DNA of 64,000 nt, taken from NCBI RefSeq assembly GCF_022842015.1, contig NZ_JALHQJ010000001.1, forward strand, positions 54,427 through 118,426, written 5' to 3'. Positions 1-8,450 of this stretch are shown in pieces. Made by a program: the position numbers and the translations under genes. The notes below the pieces were generated by a model. It ran no database searches. It saw only the letters and a program-made list of their open reading frames with translations, and had not been told where the DNA came from. This stretch comes from Nitrosomonas sp. (GTDB taxonomy: Bacteria; Pseudomonadota; Gammaproteobacteria; Burkholderiales; Nitrosomonadaceae). How positions within the stretch are numbered: position 1 is the first letter of the stretch; each line of letters begins with the position of its first letter.

Positions 1-122
1 GGACCTGATATAGCGAGAGATCCTTTTGGTGGTTTGAACTCGATTTGCCCCAAGGCCTATACTTCTTGTGTTGATTAAAAATAGTTTTATTTTTTATTTC
101 GACTAAGTGAAGGAAATTCAAG

Positions 123-511
123 ATGAAAGAGTATCAGAGCTTGTCCCACACAAGGTGGGATTGTAAGTGCCATGTGGTATTCATTCCGAAGAAGCACAGA
201 TTGTAGAAGGGCTCATCATGTCGGGTCACGTGCACATGTGCCTCAGCATTCCGCCAAAATATGCGGTATCGAACGTGATGGAGTACATCAAGGGGAAGAG
301 TGCAATTGTAATAGCGAGGCATTTCGGAGGTCGAATAAAGAATCTCACTGGCAAGGTTTTCTGGGCTCGAGGGTATTTTGTTTCGACTATGGCTTGAGAA
401 GGAATAGTCAGGACGTATATCCGAAATCAAGAGCATGAGGATGAACGCTACGACCAATTTATATTGGACGTTAACCGCCCTTGGGCGACTCATGGTTTAG
501 GGCGCCTTTGA
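123..511 (+). pseudogene. Broken IS200/IS605-family TnpA transposase
   Basis: The reading starts at ATG 123 after a GAAGGAA ribosome-binding site and gives an N-terminus typical of IS200-type Y1 transposases (MKEYQSLSHTRWDCKCHVV). It stops at TAG 204-206. The rest of the protein continues in another frame with the HUH motif (HVHM), the stretch PPKYAVSNVMEYIKGKSA and FWARGYFVST. An in-frame TGA at 395-397 breaks it again, after which VRTYIRNQEHEDERYDQF and WATHGLGRL run to TGA 509-511. So there is one internal deletion/frameshift near base 200 (about 25 residues of the family are missing) and one nonsense codon. The element cannot make active transposase from this copy. Family assignment is from recognised motifs. 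Confidence 0.85.
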
Positions 512-547
512 GGCGCTCACCCCATAAGCCTCTGGCTTTGCCGGAGG
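502..547. repeat. IS200/IS605-like right-end hairpins
   Basis: Two small hairpins follow each other at the end of the transposase remnant: GCGCC/GGCGC at 502-516 with a TTTGA loop, and CCTCTGGC/GCCGGAGG at 529-547 with one mismatch. Subterminal imperfect hairpins instead of inverted repeats are what TnpA of this family recognises, so this is read as the right end of the element. The left end was not identified in bases 1-122. The right arm of the second hairpin also supplies the GGAGGT Shine-Dalgarno of the next gene. Confidence 0.55.
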
Positions 548-558
548 TAATTTTCTAA

Positions 559-1449
559 GTGAGAGTTATTAAAATGTTACCTGACTTTGTAGTAATTGGC
601 GCATTTAAAGCGGGATCAACTTCATTGCATCATTACTTTGGCCAGCACCCTAATGTTTTTATGACAAAAGTAAAAGAACCCAATTTTTTTGCTTTTGATC
701 CAAATAATAGAGCACATGCCGAAATGAATCGCCAGCAGTTTATGGTATCCAATCTTGCCGAGTATGAGTCACTTTTTGAAGATGCCCGGGTTGATCAAAT
801 TAAAGGGGAAGTTTCTCCTTATTATTTATATAGCTCTGTTGCTGCGCAAGGAATGAAAAAAGTAGTGCCGACTATTAAAATGATTGCGTGTTTACGAAAT
901 CCGGTCGGGCGAGCTTATTCGCATTATCTAATGCGACTTCGTTCGGGGAAGGAAACAAAATCACCTGAAGAAGCTTTTACTGAAGATACTTTTTGGGTAA
1001 AAGCTAGCTTGTATGCCGATGCAATACAAAATTATCAGCAGATGTTTTGTCATGATCAACTTAAATTTGTATTGTTTGATGATCTTATTGATGACCCACA
1101 AACATTGATGTCTGAGTTGTTTGACTTTGTCGGTGTCGACTCAAATTTTCAGGTCAATACTGAATATAGATTCAACCCCGGTGGCACTCCTAAGTTTCCT
1201 TGGTTACATGATGGCTTGAGTGCATTAAAGCGTATACCTGGGTTACGGCGATATACTCCTCCTTTTATTAGAAACCGTCTTGCGCGAATTAGAGATAAGA
1301 ATCTTGCGCCTGCAGAAGTATTAGCAGTCGATGTGCAACAACAATGGCTAAGATATTATCGGGACGATATTTTACGTGTGCAAGATATTTTGCAACTAGA
1401 TCTATCGTGCTGGTTAAAAGTTAAAGCGCCTAGAAATCAAGCAATATAG
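559..1449 (+). CDS. Sulfotransferase family protein (PAPS-dependent)
   Basis: This 296-residue protein looks like a soluble Sulfotransfer_1/3-type enzyme that moves sulfate from PAPS onto a sugar or other acceptor. The 5'-phosphosulfate loop is FKAGSTS at residues 16-22, and the 3'-phosphate site is the CLRNPVGRAYSHY segment near residue 110. The length fits the family. The GTG start at 559 is preferred because GGAGGT at 543-548 lies 10 bases upstream; an ATG at 574 is possible but has no clear ribosome-binding site. It stands just after an IS right end and before glycosyltransferase and flippase genes, so polysaccharide sulfation is the likely role. The acceptor cannot be read from sequence. 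Confidence 0.85.
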   Translation: MRVIKMLPDFVVIGAFKAGSTSLHHYFGQHPNVFMTKVKEPNFFAFDPNNRAHAEMNRQQFMVSNLAEYESLFEDARVDQIKGEVSPYYLYSSVAAQGMKKVVPTIKMIACLRNPVGRAYSHYLMRLRSGKETKSPEEAFTEDTFWVKASLYADAIQNYQQMFCHDQLKFVLFDDLIDDPQTLMSELFDFVGVDSNFQVNTEYRFNPGGTPKFPWLHDGLSALKRIPGLRRYTPPFIRNRLARIRDKNLAPAEVLAVDVQQQWLRYYRDDILRVQDILQLDLSCWLKVKAPRNQAI

Positions 1450-1898
1450 CTGTTTGGTAAGATATTTATTTTGTGTTTCCTAAAGAGTATAACTTACGCT
1501 ACTTGTGTAAAATTAGATCGAGATAAGCTAATAAATGCCTGACTTTTTTGCCTCAAACTTTCATTTAGAAGAAAAGCAGGTTGGTGTAATATGCTAATCT
1601 AATGTTACTGTATTGATATAATTCAGTATTCTATGTCGTTAGCGTTGTGTTTGTTCACTTAATCTGGTGTGCAGAATTTGTCTAAGTTCAAATATATTTG
1701 GCCGAATGCACTAATGTTTTAATAAGTCTAGTGAAGAGCGGATTCTGAGCAATAAATTAAGTCAGAAAAATTGCGCGTTCGGTAAATTGATTAATCGGAA
1801 AAGCATGGTAATTCTTTGCTTACAGAATAAAAAATGAAGAATTAAGGATTGGAAGTGAGCATACTGAATTCTTGTAATCTGCTAATAGAAAAGATGTT
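1450..1898. other. 449-base intergenic gap, no gene seen
   Basis: This AT-rich stretch separates the first sulfotransferase from the glycosyltransferase. I see no convincing open frame, no strong terminator hairpin and no clear ribosome-binding site before the next start. It may hold the promoter for the downstream polysaccharide genes, but no confident -35/-10 pair could be chosen. Confidence 0.5.
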
Positions 1899-3113
1899 AT
1901 GAAGATGCTTTACATTGTAGAAGATCGCTTTCCTCCATTCCGTGCAGATGTGGTGGAGTTGTTCGCTAAACAGATGCCAAGCCGCGGTCATCAAATCGAT
2001 TGGCTGATGCAAAGAGGGGCAGATGCGCTCAGTTTGTCATCACCTACAGATTGGTTGGGAAATACTGTCTATCTCACTCCGCGGAGTAAACGACAGGGAT
2101 TGTTCGGTCGGATACTGAACAACTTGCTGGGTATGCAGGGCGATTTAATGATTTTGTACCTTGCCTTCAAGAATCGGTATGACGTAATTCAAGTGCGCGA
2201 TAAGTTTTTTGCTAGCTTGATTGCTTGGTTGGCAGCCCGCTTGACGGGTGCTCGCTTTATTTACTGGATGTCTTATCCGTTCGCCGAATCTAAATTGTAT
2301 CAAGCCCATAATAAGCTTGTGCCACATCATCGACTTGTTTGGCTCAAAGGGCAGATTATCCGTAATTTACTTTACAAGGTAATCCTGCCATCGGCAGATT
2401 ATATTTTTGTGCAAAGCGACCGAATGAAAGAAGATGTTGCACAAGAGGGTGTTTCTCCTGCCAAGATGACTGCCGTTCCTATGGGTATTCGCGCTGATCA
2501 AGTAGGTAAAGCGGAAGATGCTAAAGCCCCTAATGTGCATTCGCCCATGTTATTGCACCTTGGGAGCATTATGCAACTGCGTCAATCTGAGATGCTGGTG
2601 CGTGTGCTGCAGCAAGTGCGTTTACGTTATCCTAACGCTCGTTTGTTATATGTGGGCGATGGTCAGTTGCCAAGCGATCGTCAAGCAGTAGAGGAAGAGG
2701 CATCTCGACTGCAATTGTCAGAAGCTGTTACAGTGACTGGTTTTATGCCTATGGAGAAAGCCTGGGAACTGGTTGCACAGGCGGATATCTGCTTTTCGCC
2801 TTTCTATCCTGTTCCTGTGTTACTTTCCACTTCGCCCACAAAGCTTATCGAATATATGGCCATGGCGAAATGCATAGTTGCTAATGAGCATCCTGAGCAA
2901 TGTCAAGTGATGGAGTCGAGTGGAATTGGTCGTTGTGTATCGTGGGGTGAGCAGTCTTTTGTTGATGAAGTTTGTAAATTGCTGGATGACCCTGAACGTG
3001 CGCGAATGCTGGCATCAAAAGGACCAGATTGGGTGCGAGAGTATCGTACATATAATGTTATTGCCGACTTAGTAGAATCACAATATAAGATATTGCTTGG
3101 ATCGGCAGCATGA
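1899..3113 (+). CDS. Glycosyltransferase family 4 protein
   Basis: A 404-residue GT-B fold glycosyltransferase, probably adding a sugar to a lipid-linked polysaccharide intermediate on the cytoplasmic side. The N-terminal half opens with a Rossmann-type strand (MKMLYIVEDRFPP). The C-terminal half has the donor-binding pattern of GT4 enzymes: LLHLGSI near residue 220, LLYVGDGQ near 250 and a conserved loop around 310-330 (STSPTKLIEYMAMAKCIVA). The last codons overlap the start of the flippase gene by 4 bases (ATGA), so the two are translationally coupled. An alternative ATG lies 6 bases further in. The sugar specificity is unknown. Confidence 0.85.
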   Translation: MKMLYIVEDRFPPFRADVVELFAKQMPSRGHQIDWLMQRGADALSLSSPTDWLGNTVYLTPRSKRQGLFGRILNNLLGMQGDLMILYLAFKNRYDVIQVRDKFFASLIAWLAARLTGARFIYWMSYPFAESKLYQAHNKLVPHHRLVWLKGQIIRNLLYKVILPSADYIFVQSDRMKEDVAQEGVSPAKMTAVPMGIRADQVGKAEDAKAPNVHSPMLLHLGSIMQLRQSEMLVRVLQQVRLRYPNARLLYVGDGQLPSDRQAVEEEASRLQLSEAVTVTGFMPMEKAWELVAQADICFSPFYPVPVLLSTSPTKLIEYMAMAKCIVANEHPEQCQVMESSGIGRCVSWGEQSFVDEVCKLLDDPERARMLASKGPDWVREYRTYNVIADLVESQYKILLGSAA

Positions 3114-4633
3114 ATAGTTCCGGTCTTTATTCCGGCAACCGTTTTCGTCAAGCTATACTGCATTATCTACTAGGGCGAACTGCGCAAGCAATTGCCTCTT
3201 TCATTTTTATAATCTGGTTGGTTCGCTTATTATCTCCGGTAAATTACGGAGCTTACATGGTTCTGTGGGGCATGGTGGAAATGATGGCGCCGCTGAGCTC
3301 TTTAGGCATGCTTGAAGCAGTGCGACGATTTTTGCCAGAATTAGCGTTTCGTGGAGCGCCCAGTGCTTTAAAATGGTTTGTGCGTTGGATGACCTTAATT
3401 CGTTTTGCCATCATGATAATTTGGGCTGCGCTAATAACTGCTTTCTGGCCAGATATTTCTGCATGGCTAGGTTTCAGTGTGCCTCAGCAAGATGCAACTT
3501 TAGTTGCGGTGGGATTGATCATTACTGTCATTGGTTTTCGCTATGCCACTGAAATGTTGGAATCGCTTTTAGAGCAAAGATGGGCTCAATTGATTCATTC
3601 ATTAATGTCAATTGGTCGTTTGGCCGGTGTTGCAATCCTAGTATTTAATGAGAGTTTGTCGCTCGAACAGTTGCTGTGGATGGATTTAATCGTTTCACTG
3701 GTTTGTTTAATATTGGCCGAATTTCTCTTAGTACGAAAATTACGCAACATACAAAGTGCTGGGGATTTCCATGTAAGCGCGCGTGAGATATTTAATTTTG
3801 CATGGCACATGGCGAGCGCTAATCTTCTTCGAGCTGTTGCTAACCCTGGTGCGCTACGTATTCTTGTAGCCAGAACCTTAGGGCTTGAGATCGCTGGAAT
3901 GTTTGCTTTTTTGCAGCAATTGTTGCTAATTGCCGGGCGCTATCTTCCTGCCAAGTTGTTGGCAAACATTATTCGACCTATGCTGATATCTCGCTATGTG
4001 GCGGGAGAGGTTGATGTGGTTAAACAAGGAATGGCCTTATTGTGGAAAAGTAATTTTTTAATAATTGCTATTTGTATGGCAGCATTAAGTGTTGCAGGTG
4101 ATGAACTAATTGATTTGGCAAGTAGCGGGCGTTTCATGGATGCTGGCATGGTTATGGTGATTATGTTGCTTGGTTTGGGAGCAACAAGTCAAGGTCAGTT
4201 GGTTGTCATGATTATGCAGATTTTTCCGTATACGCGCCAATTAAAGAATCTCAGCATATTGTCTGCAATAACACCAGTGGCGGTAATAATTGGCTCAAGC
4301 TGGGGACTGATGGGCGTGGTATGTGGAATCGTGCTAGGTGCGTGGTTAATGAATAGTCTGACTTTACTTTGGTTAAATTATCAGGCTGGTCGCATCCAAT
4401 TAGACTGGTTTGGTACTATGCGTGGTCTTGGCATTGCTATATTTCTGGCTGCTATTGGTTGGGTAATTGAAGATAAATTGGGAGTGTGGTGGACGCTTAC
4501 ATTTGTTTTAGTAGCTTATGTACCTGGTTTAATGTTGGTAAAACCATTAAACCAATTAGATATGGCATTACTTAGCCGAGGATTACGTCGCCGTGCTCGG
4601 TTATTTTCGCATTTTACTTCGAAAAACATATAA
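3110..4633 (+). CDS. Polysaccharide flippase (Wzx/MOP-like)
   Basis: A 507-residue protein made almost entirely of hydrophobic segments, about 12-14 predicted membrane helices by eye, with the N-terminal pattern of polysaccharide biosynthesis/Wzx-like transporters (LLGRTAQAIASFIFIIWLVR and LLSPVNYGAYMVLWG). Members of this family flip lipid-linked oligosaccharide units across the inner membrane before polymerisation. It overlaps the upstream glycosyltransferase by 4 bases. A Wzy polymerase is not in the window and may lie left of it. The family is clear; the exact substrate is inferred only from the neighbours. Confidence 0.83.
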   Translation: MNSSGLYSGNRFRQAILHYLLGRTAQAIASFIFIIWLVRLLSPVNYGAYMVLWGMVEMMAPLSSLGMLEAVRRFLPELAFRGAPSALKWFVRWMTLIRFAIMIIWAALITAFWPDISAWLGFSVPQQDATLVAVGLIITVIGFRYATEMLESLLEQRWAQLIHSLMSIGRLAGVAILVFNESLSLEQLLWMDLIVSLVCLILAEFLLVRKLRNIQSAGDFHVSAREIFNFAWHMASANLLRAVANPGALRILVARTLGLEIAGMFAFLQQLLLIAGRYLPAKLLANIIRPMLISRYVAGEVDVVKQGMALLWKSNFLIIAICMAALSVAGDELIDLASSGRFMDAGMVMVIMLLGLGATSQGQLVVMIMQIFPYTRQLKNLSILSAITPVAVIIGSSWGLMGVVCGIVLGAWLMNSLTLLWLNYQAGRIQLDWFGTMRGLGIAIFLAAIGWVIEDKLGVWWTLTFVLVAYVPGLMLVKPLNQLDMALLSRGLRRRARLFSHFTSKNI

Positions 4634-4749
4634 GAATTGATCGATATCAGCATTTATATTCATATTATGACAAGTCAATTTAGCGATAGTGTATGGGCCA
4701 AAAATGTTCTATTTGATCGTTTTCTCTAATCCTTTTAATTGTTTCGGAT

Positions 4750-5874
4750 ATGTCTAAAAACTACGAGAACACAAAGATTATGCATGTTATCAACGGCGAG
4801 TTTTTCTCTGGTGCTGAACGAGTGCAGGATATATTGGCAATGCGTCTACCAGATTTTGGTTATGAGATGGGATTTGCTTGCATAAAGCCGGGAAAATTTT
4901 CTGCTTGCCGGAATTCCACTGTACCAATCTTTGAGACATTCATGAAATCGAAATTTGACTTGGTGCCGGCGTGGGAGATTGCAAGGATCGTAAAGCAAGG
5001 TAATTATTCCTTGTTGCATACACACACTCCTCGCGCCGCACTGATTGGCCGCGTAGCAGCGTGGTTATCTGGCGTGCCATTGGTGCATCATGTACATAGC
5101 CCCACGACACGAGATACCGAAAGTGTATGGCGTAATCGCATGAATTCATTGATCGAGCAACTGAGTTTGGTGGGAGTCTCGCGATTAATTCCAGTATCAA
5201 AAAGCCTGGAATTTTATTTGAAAAAACATGGTTGGTCAGAGAAACGAATTGCGATGGTCGCTAATGGAGTCGTCACACCTGATGCGCTGCCTGTGCGAGA
5301 CGCACCTGGACCAGAATGGGTAATTGGTAGCGTGGCATTGTTTCGGCCGCGCAAAGGTATGGAAGTTCTGATACAGGCGTTAGCAAGCTTACGCCAGTCA
5401 GGTCGTCCTGTAAGATTGCGTGCAGTAGGTCCATTTGAGACTGTGGAATATGAGAAAACTATTAAAGCGATGGCTGATAGGCTCGGAGTAGGGGATATGA
5501 TCGATTGGGTTGGATTTGCTCAGAATGTCAATGCCGAATTTACTAAAATGGATATTCTTGTTTTGCCGAGTCTTTTTGGGGAAGGTATGCCCATGGTAAT
5601 TCTAGAAGCAATGGCAACAGGGGTGCCGGTAGTAGCATCTGATGTGGAAGGTATTCCTGAAGTATTAGGACATGGTAAATCCGGCTTGGTGGTGCCAGCT
5701 GGTGATGTAAAGCAGCTGGCCGATGTTATAGCTGAGTTAATTGATAATAAATATGACTGGCGTGCCATGCGAGAAGATGCTTACCAGTTACAGACAGCCA
5801 ATTTTTCTGATTACAGCATGGCTAAAGGTGTAGCACGTGTTTATGATGTGATCCTGGATCCTGCACACCATTAA
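4750..5874 (+). CDS. Glycosyltransferase family 4 protein
   Basis: A second GT4 enzyme, 374 residues. The N-terminal acceptor domain begins with HVINGEFFSGAERVQDILA, the glycine-containing loop common in this family. The C-terminal donor domain has GSVALFRPRKGMEVLIQAL near residue 195 and the conserved E-x7-E region (EGMPMVILEAMATGVPVV, near residue 278, followed by EGIPEVL). It is unlike the 1899-3113 protein in sequence, so the two probably make different linkages. It lies 116 bases after the flippase and 36 bases before the WecB/TagA/CpsF gene on the same strand. Confidence 0.87.
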   Translation: MSKNYENTKIMHVINGEFFSGAERVQDILAMRLPDFGYEMGFACIKPGKFSACRNSTVPIFETFMKSKFDLVPAWEIARIVKQGNYSLLHTHTPRAALIGRVAAWLSGVPLVHHVHSPTTRDTESVWRNRMNSLIEQLSLVGVSRLIPVSKSLEFYLKKHGWSEKRIAMVANGVVTPDALPVRDAPGPEWVIGSVALFRPRKGMEVLIQALASLRQSGRPVRLRAVGPFETVEYEKTIKAMADRLGVGDMIDWVGFAQNVNAEFTKMDILVLPSLFGEGMPMVILEAMATGVPVVASDVEGIPEVLGHGKSGLVVPAGDVKQLADVIAELIDNKYDWRAMREDAYQLQTANFSDYSMAKGVARVYDVILDPAHH

Positions 5875-5910
5875 ATCATTGGGTGCAATTCATAAGGCAT
5901 GAGATAGCAC

Positions 5911-6690
5911 ATGAATCAAATTCCTTTGTTCGGACTGAAAATAGAAGATACGACATTAGCTGACGCCAGCGCAAACATAGTTAATGATGCTCGTTCAGGT
6001 GTGCAGCGTAAAATAATATATTTCGTCAATGCACACTGCATTAATATTGCTGCGGTAGATATTGACTACCTCTCTGTATTGCAAGATGGGGCAACGCTAT
6101 TTGCGGACGGCAGTGGTATGCGTTTAGCTGCCAGATTAGCTGGTTTCTCCCTAAAAGACAATGTCAATGGCACCGATTTATTTCCGGTAATCTGCCATGA
6201 TGCTGCGGCAGCTGGTGTCAAACTAGCTTTATTGGGTGCTCGCCCAGGAGTCGCAGAACGTTGCGCAGAGAAAATGAAAATTCAATCTCCTAAATTAGAT
6301 GTTGCTTGGATTCATGATGGCTACTTTAAGCAAGATACTGAAGACGATATTATCGATGCTATCAATCGTAGCGGAGCGGAAATTCTGTTTGTGGCGATGG
6401 GGGTGCCCATGCAGGAATTGTGGATCGCACGCCATGTAAACAAACTTAATGTGGCTGTAGTCCTTGGTGTGGGCGCCTTATTTGATTTTTATTCAGGTGC
6501 GATGCCACGTGCGCCGCAGTGGATGCGTCGTCTTGGTCTCGAATGGTTATTCCGGTATATGATGGAACCAAGAAGGATGTTTGTGCGATATGTCGTAGGC
6601 AATCCGGTATTTATCATTCGAACATTATGGCGGTGTTTAAAGGGTCAGAAAAACCTACAAGAAGCTGCTCTGCTTGATGGTAAGAAGTAG
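5911..6690 (+). CDS. WecB/TagA/CpsF family glycosyltransferase
   Basis: A 259-residue GT26-family enzyme; relatives transfer N-acetylmannosamine(uronate) or similar sugars to lipid-linked GlcNAc. Visible family blocks are FVNAHCINIAAV, DGATLFADGSGM near residue 66, LLGARPGVAE near 107, GAEILFVAMGVPMQELW and GVGALFDFYSG, followed by the amphipathic basic C-terminus (RRLGLEWLFRYMMEPRRMF) thought to hold such enzymes at the membrane. Full family length. Enzymes of this group are common in exosortase-associated polysaccharide loci, which fits the neighbours and the PEP-CTERM gene at 45130. Confidence 0.9.
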   Translation: MNQIPLFGLKIEDTTLADASANIVNDARSGVQRKIIYFVNAHCINIAAVDIDYLSVLQDGATLFADGSGMRLAARLAGFSLKDNVNGTDLFPVICHDAAAAGVKLALLGARPGVAERCAEKMKIQSPKLDVAWIHDGYFKQDTEDDIIDAINRSGAEILFVAMGVPMQELWIARHVNKLNVAVVLGVGALFDFYSGAMPRAPQWMRRLGLEWLFRYMMEPRRMFVRYVVGNPVFIIRTLWRCLKGQKNLQEAALLDGKK

Positions 6691-6750
6691 GAGGAATGGA
6701 ATTCGATGTGATTAAGAATATTCTTGAAAAAATAAGGTTGTTTTAAATTT

Positions 6751-7671
6751 ATGAAAGCGATTTCTACTATTAATTTGGCTAGCTTTATTATCGCGGGTAC
6801 AGAGAAGGCTGGTACAACGTCGATATTTACGTATCTAAGCACGCATCCATCGGTTTGCGGTTCAGCAGTCAAGGAAACAGATTTTTTTCGTAATTTATAT
6901 ACAGGTGATCCCAAAAAAGATACTGCTAATTACGCCAGTTATTTTGAGCGTTGCTCTCCTGAAATTCAGATTTTGATGGAAGCTTCACCGGGATATCTAG
7001 GTAGTGGTGCAGAAGTAGCAGCTCGTATCCATGCATTGGTGCCGGAAACCAAGCTTCTGTTCATATTACGAAACCCCATTGATCGGATATACTCCTCATT
7101 CAATTTTCATGTTGGGAAACTGAATCTTGATCCTAATATAAGCTTTGAGGAGTATATTGATAAGTGTATTGCGTATGACTCCGGTCAAGAAAAACCCGCT
7201 GAATTGGGCATTAAAGAATGGTATTTAAAGATCATCAGTTTTGGTCGGTATGTTGACTACTTGGAATATTATTATCAGCTATTTCCGGAAAATCAGATCA
7301 AGATTATGTTTTTTGAAGATATGGCTCAGGATATTGACGGTTTCATGCGGGAACTGTGTCAGTTCTTAGAGATTTCCCCAGACTTTTTCAATGGATATAA
7401 TTTTAGACGAATTAATGTTACTTACGAAAGTAAGTTGAAATGGTTGCATAAGATCGCGGTCTACTTTAATACAAAGTCTGAACGATTTCTGCGGCAGCGA
7501 CCTGAATTAAAGCAGTTTATGGTAAATTTATATAAAAAAATTAACCAAGCAAGAGAAGGATATGATGAAATTTCCGATGAAAGCCGTGATCGTTTAAAAC
7601 AATATTACTTGCCCAGTATTGTGGCACTTCAGACGCTTATTAAAACAAAAAATATACCTTGGAATATTTGA
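6751..7671 (+). CDS. Sulfotransferase domain protein
   Basis: A 306-residue PAPS-dependent sulfotransferase, clearly different from the one at 559-1449. The 5'-phosphosulfate loop is EKAGTTS at residues 18-24 and the 3'-phosphate motif is FILRNPIDRIYSSF near 105. It follows the WecB/TagA/CpsF gene by 60 bases and is followed directly by a terminator hairpin, so it looks like the last gene of the polysaccharide transcript. Two distinct sulfotransferases in one locus suggest sulfation at two positions or on two acceptors (inference). Confidence 0.87.
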   Translation: MKAISTINLASFIIAGTEKAGTTSIFTYLSTHPSVCGSAVKETDFFRNLYTGDPKKDTANYASYFERCSPEIQILMEASPGYLGSGAEVAARIHALVPETKLLFILRNPIDRIYSSFNFHVGKLNLDPNISFEEYIDKCIAYDSGQEKPAELGIKEWYLKIISFGRYVDYLEYYYQLFPENQIKIMFFEDMAQDIDGFMRELCQFLEISPDFFNGYNFRRINVTYESKLKWLHKIAVYFNTKSERFLRQRPELKQFMVNLYKKINQAREGYDEISDESRDRLKQYYLPSIVALQTLIKTKNIPWNI

Positions 7672-7681
7672 TCCACTTAGT

Positions 7682-7724
7682 AAAACAAACCAGCAGAAAC
7701 GAAACTTACTGGCTGGCTTGTTTT
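7682..7724. terminator. Bidirectional intrinsic terminator
   Basis: A 13-base stem (AAAACAAACCAGC against GCTGGCTTGTTTT, one G-T wobble) with a 17-base loop sits 10 bases after the sulfotransferase stop. The A/T-rich stem ends act as U-tracts on both strands, and the next gene converges from the other side. Confidence 0.75.
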
Positions 7725-7731
7725 CTTCTAT

Positions 7732-8322
7732 CTAGTGTGCAATTAATGATGATTCAATTTCCGCAAAACTCCTCGCTACATTATTCTGTGGAATAACTGT
7801 ACCAAGCTGTTTCTCAATTTGAGTCCAGGAGAAAATACCGCATATCCTAGGTGGCCCGATGGTGGGGTCGTCGATTACTAACGCATGCAAGCGATCGCTC
7901 TCGCGCAAACTTGCGACTATATTGCCAACTCTGGCATGCATCACTTCTTCCAATGGAATGGCTTCCAACTTATTCAACGGCGTCATCATATCCATCACTA
8001 TAATTTCGCTGTGTTTTACGCCCCTTTCTTGGATAAAACGCATAGGTTTCTCACCCAGAATATCGGTTGCCGTGATAATTCCTGCCAGAGAATCGCTGTC
8101 ATCTATCACCAAAAGCGTGCGCACACCACGTTGCATCATGTAAGTGTTGGCTATTTGCATTGTAATATAAGGAGATATGACGGCTGCTTGTATTGTGCGC
8201 AAATCAGTCATCACTTCAATTGCGGGAGATTTAAACGTTACTGGATTAGGGGATACGGGTTGGGAAACTTGCACTGTGCCTATAAGATACTGTACCGCGA
8301 GAGGCTTATATTCATTCATCAT
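7732..8322 (-). CDS. CBS-domain protein
   Basis: A protein of about 196 residues with two CBS motifs and no other recognisable domain. The first CBS region holds RGVRTLLVIDDSDSLAGIIT followed by ATDILGEKP; the second holds HALVIDDPTIGPPRICGIFS. CBS pairs bind adenosyl ligands and act as energy or redox sensors. The start is placed at the ATG of an ATG-ATG pair (8322), because GAGGAG lies 8 bases upstream; the GTG at 8331 is inside that ribosome-binding site. It stands alone between a terminator and dacB, so its partner is unknown. Confidence 0.8.
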   Translation of the reverse strand: MMNEYKPLAVQYLIGTVQVSQPVSPNPVTFKSPAIEVMTDLRTIQAAVISPYITMQIANTYMMQRGVRTLLVIDDSDSLAGIITATDILGEKPMRFIQERGVKHSEIIVMDMMTPLNKLEAIPLEEVMHARVGNIVASLRESDRLHALVIDDPTIGPPRICGIFSWTQIEKQLGTVIPQNNVARSFAEIESSLIAH

Positions 8323-8450
8323 TTTGTGCACTCCTCAATCTTGGGTTGGAAGGGAATCACCTGATTTCAAAATAGATCATCGATCTTGAAAACGCACTTT
8401 ACGCCGAAAATAATTTTCAATCAATAGTAATAATTCTATCAGGGATATAC

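Noticed and set aside
1450..1898. Possible small RNA or promoter in the long gap after the first sulfotransferase
   Set aside because: No consistent -35/-10 pair, terminator or conserved fold could be picked by eye.
7885..8364. 159-residue open frame antisense to the CBS gene
   Set aside because: Rich in Cys/His/Tyr with no family pattern; the minus-strand CBS protein explains the sequence.
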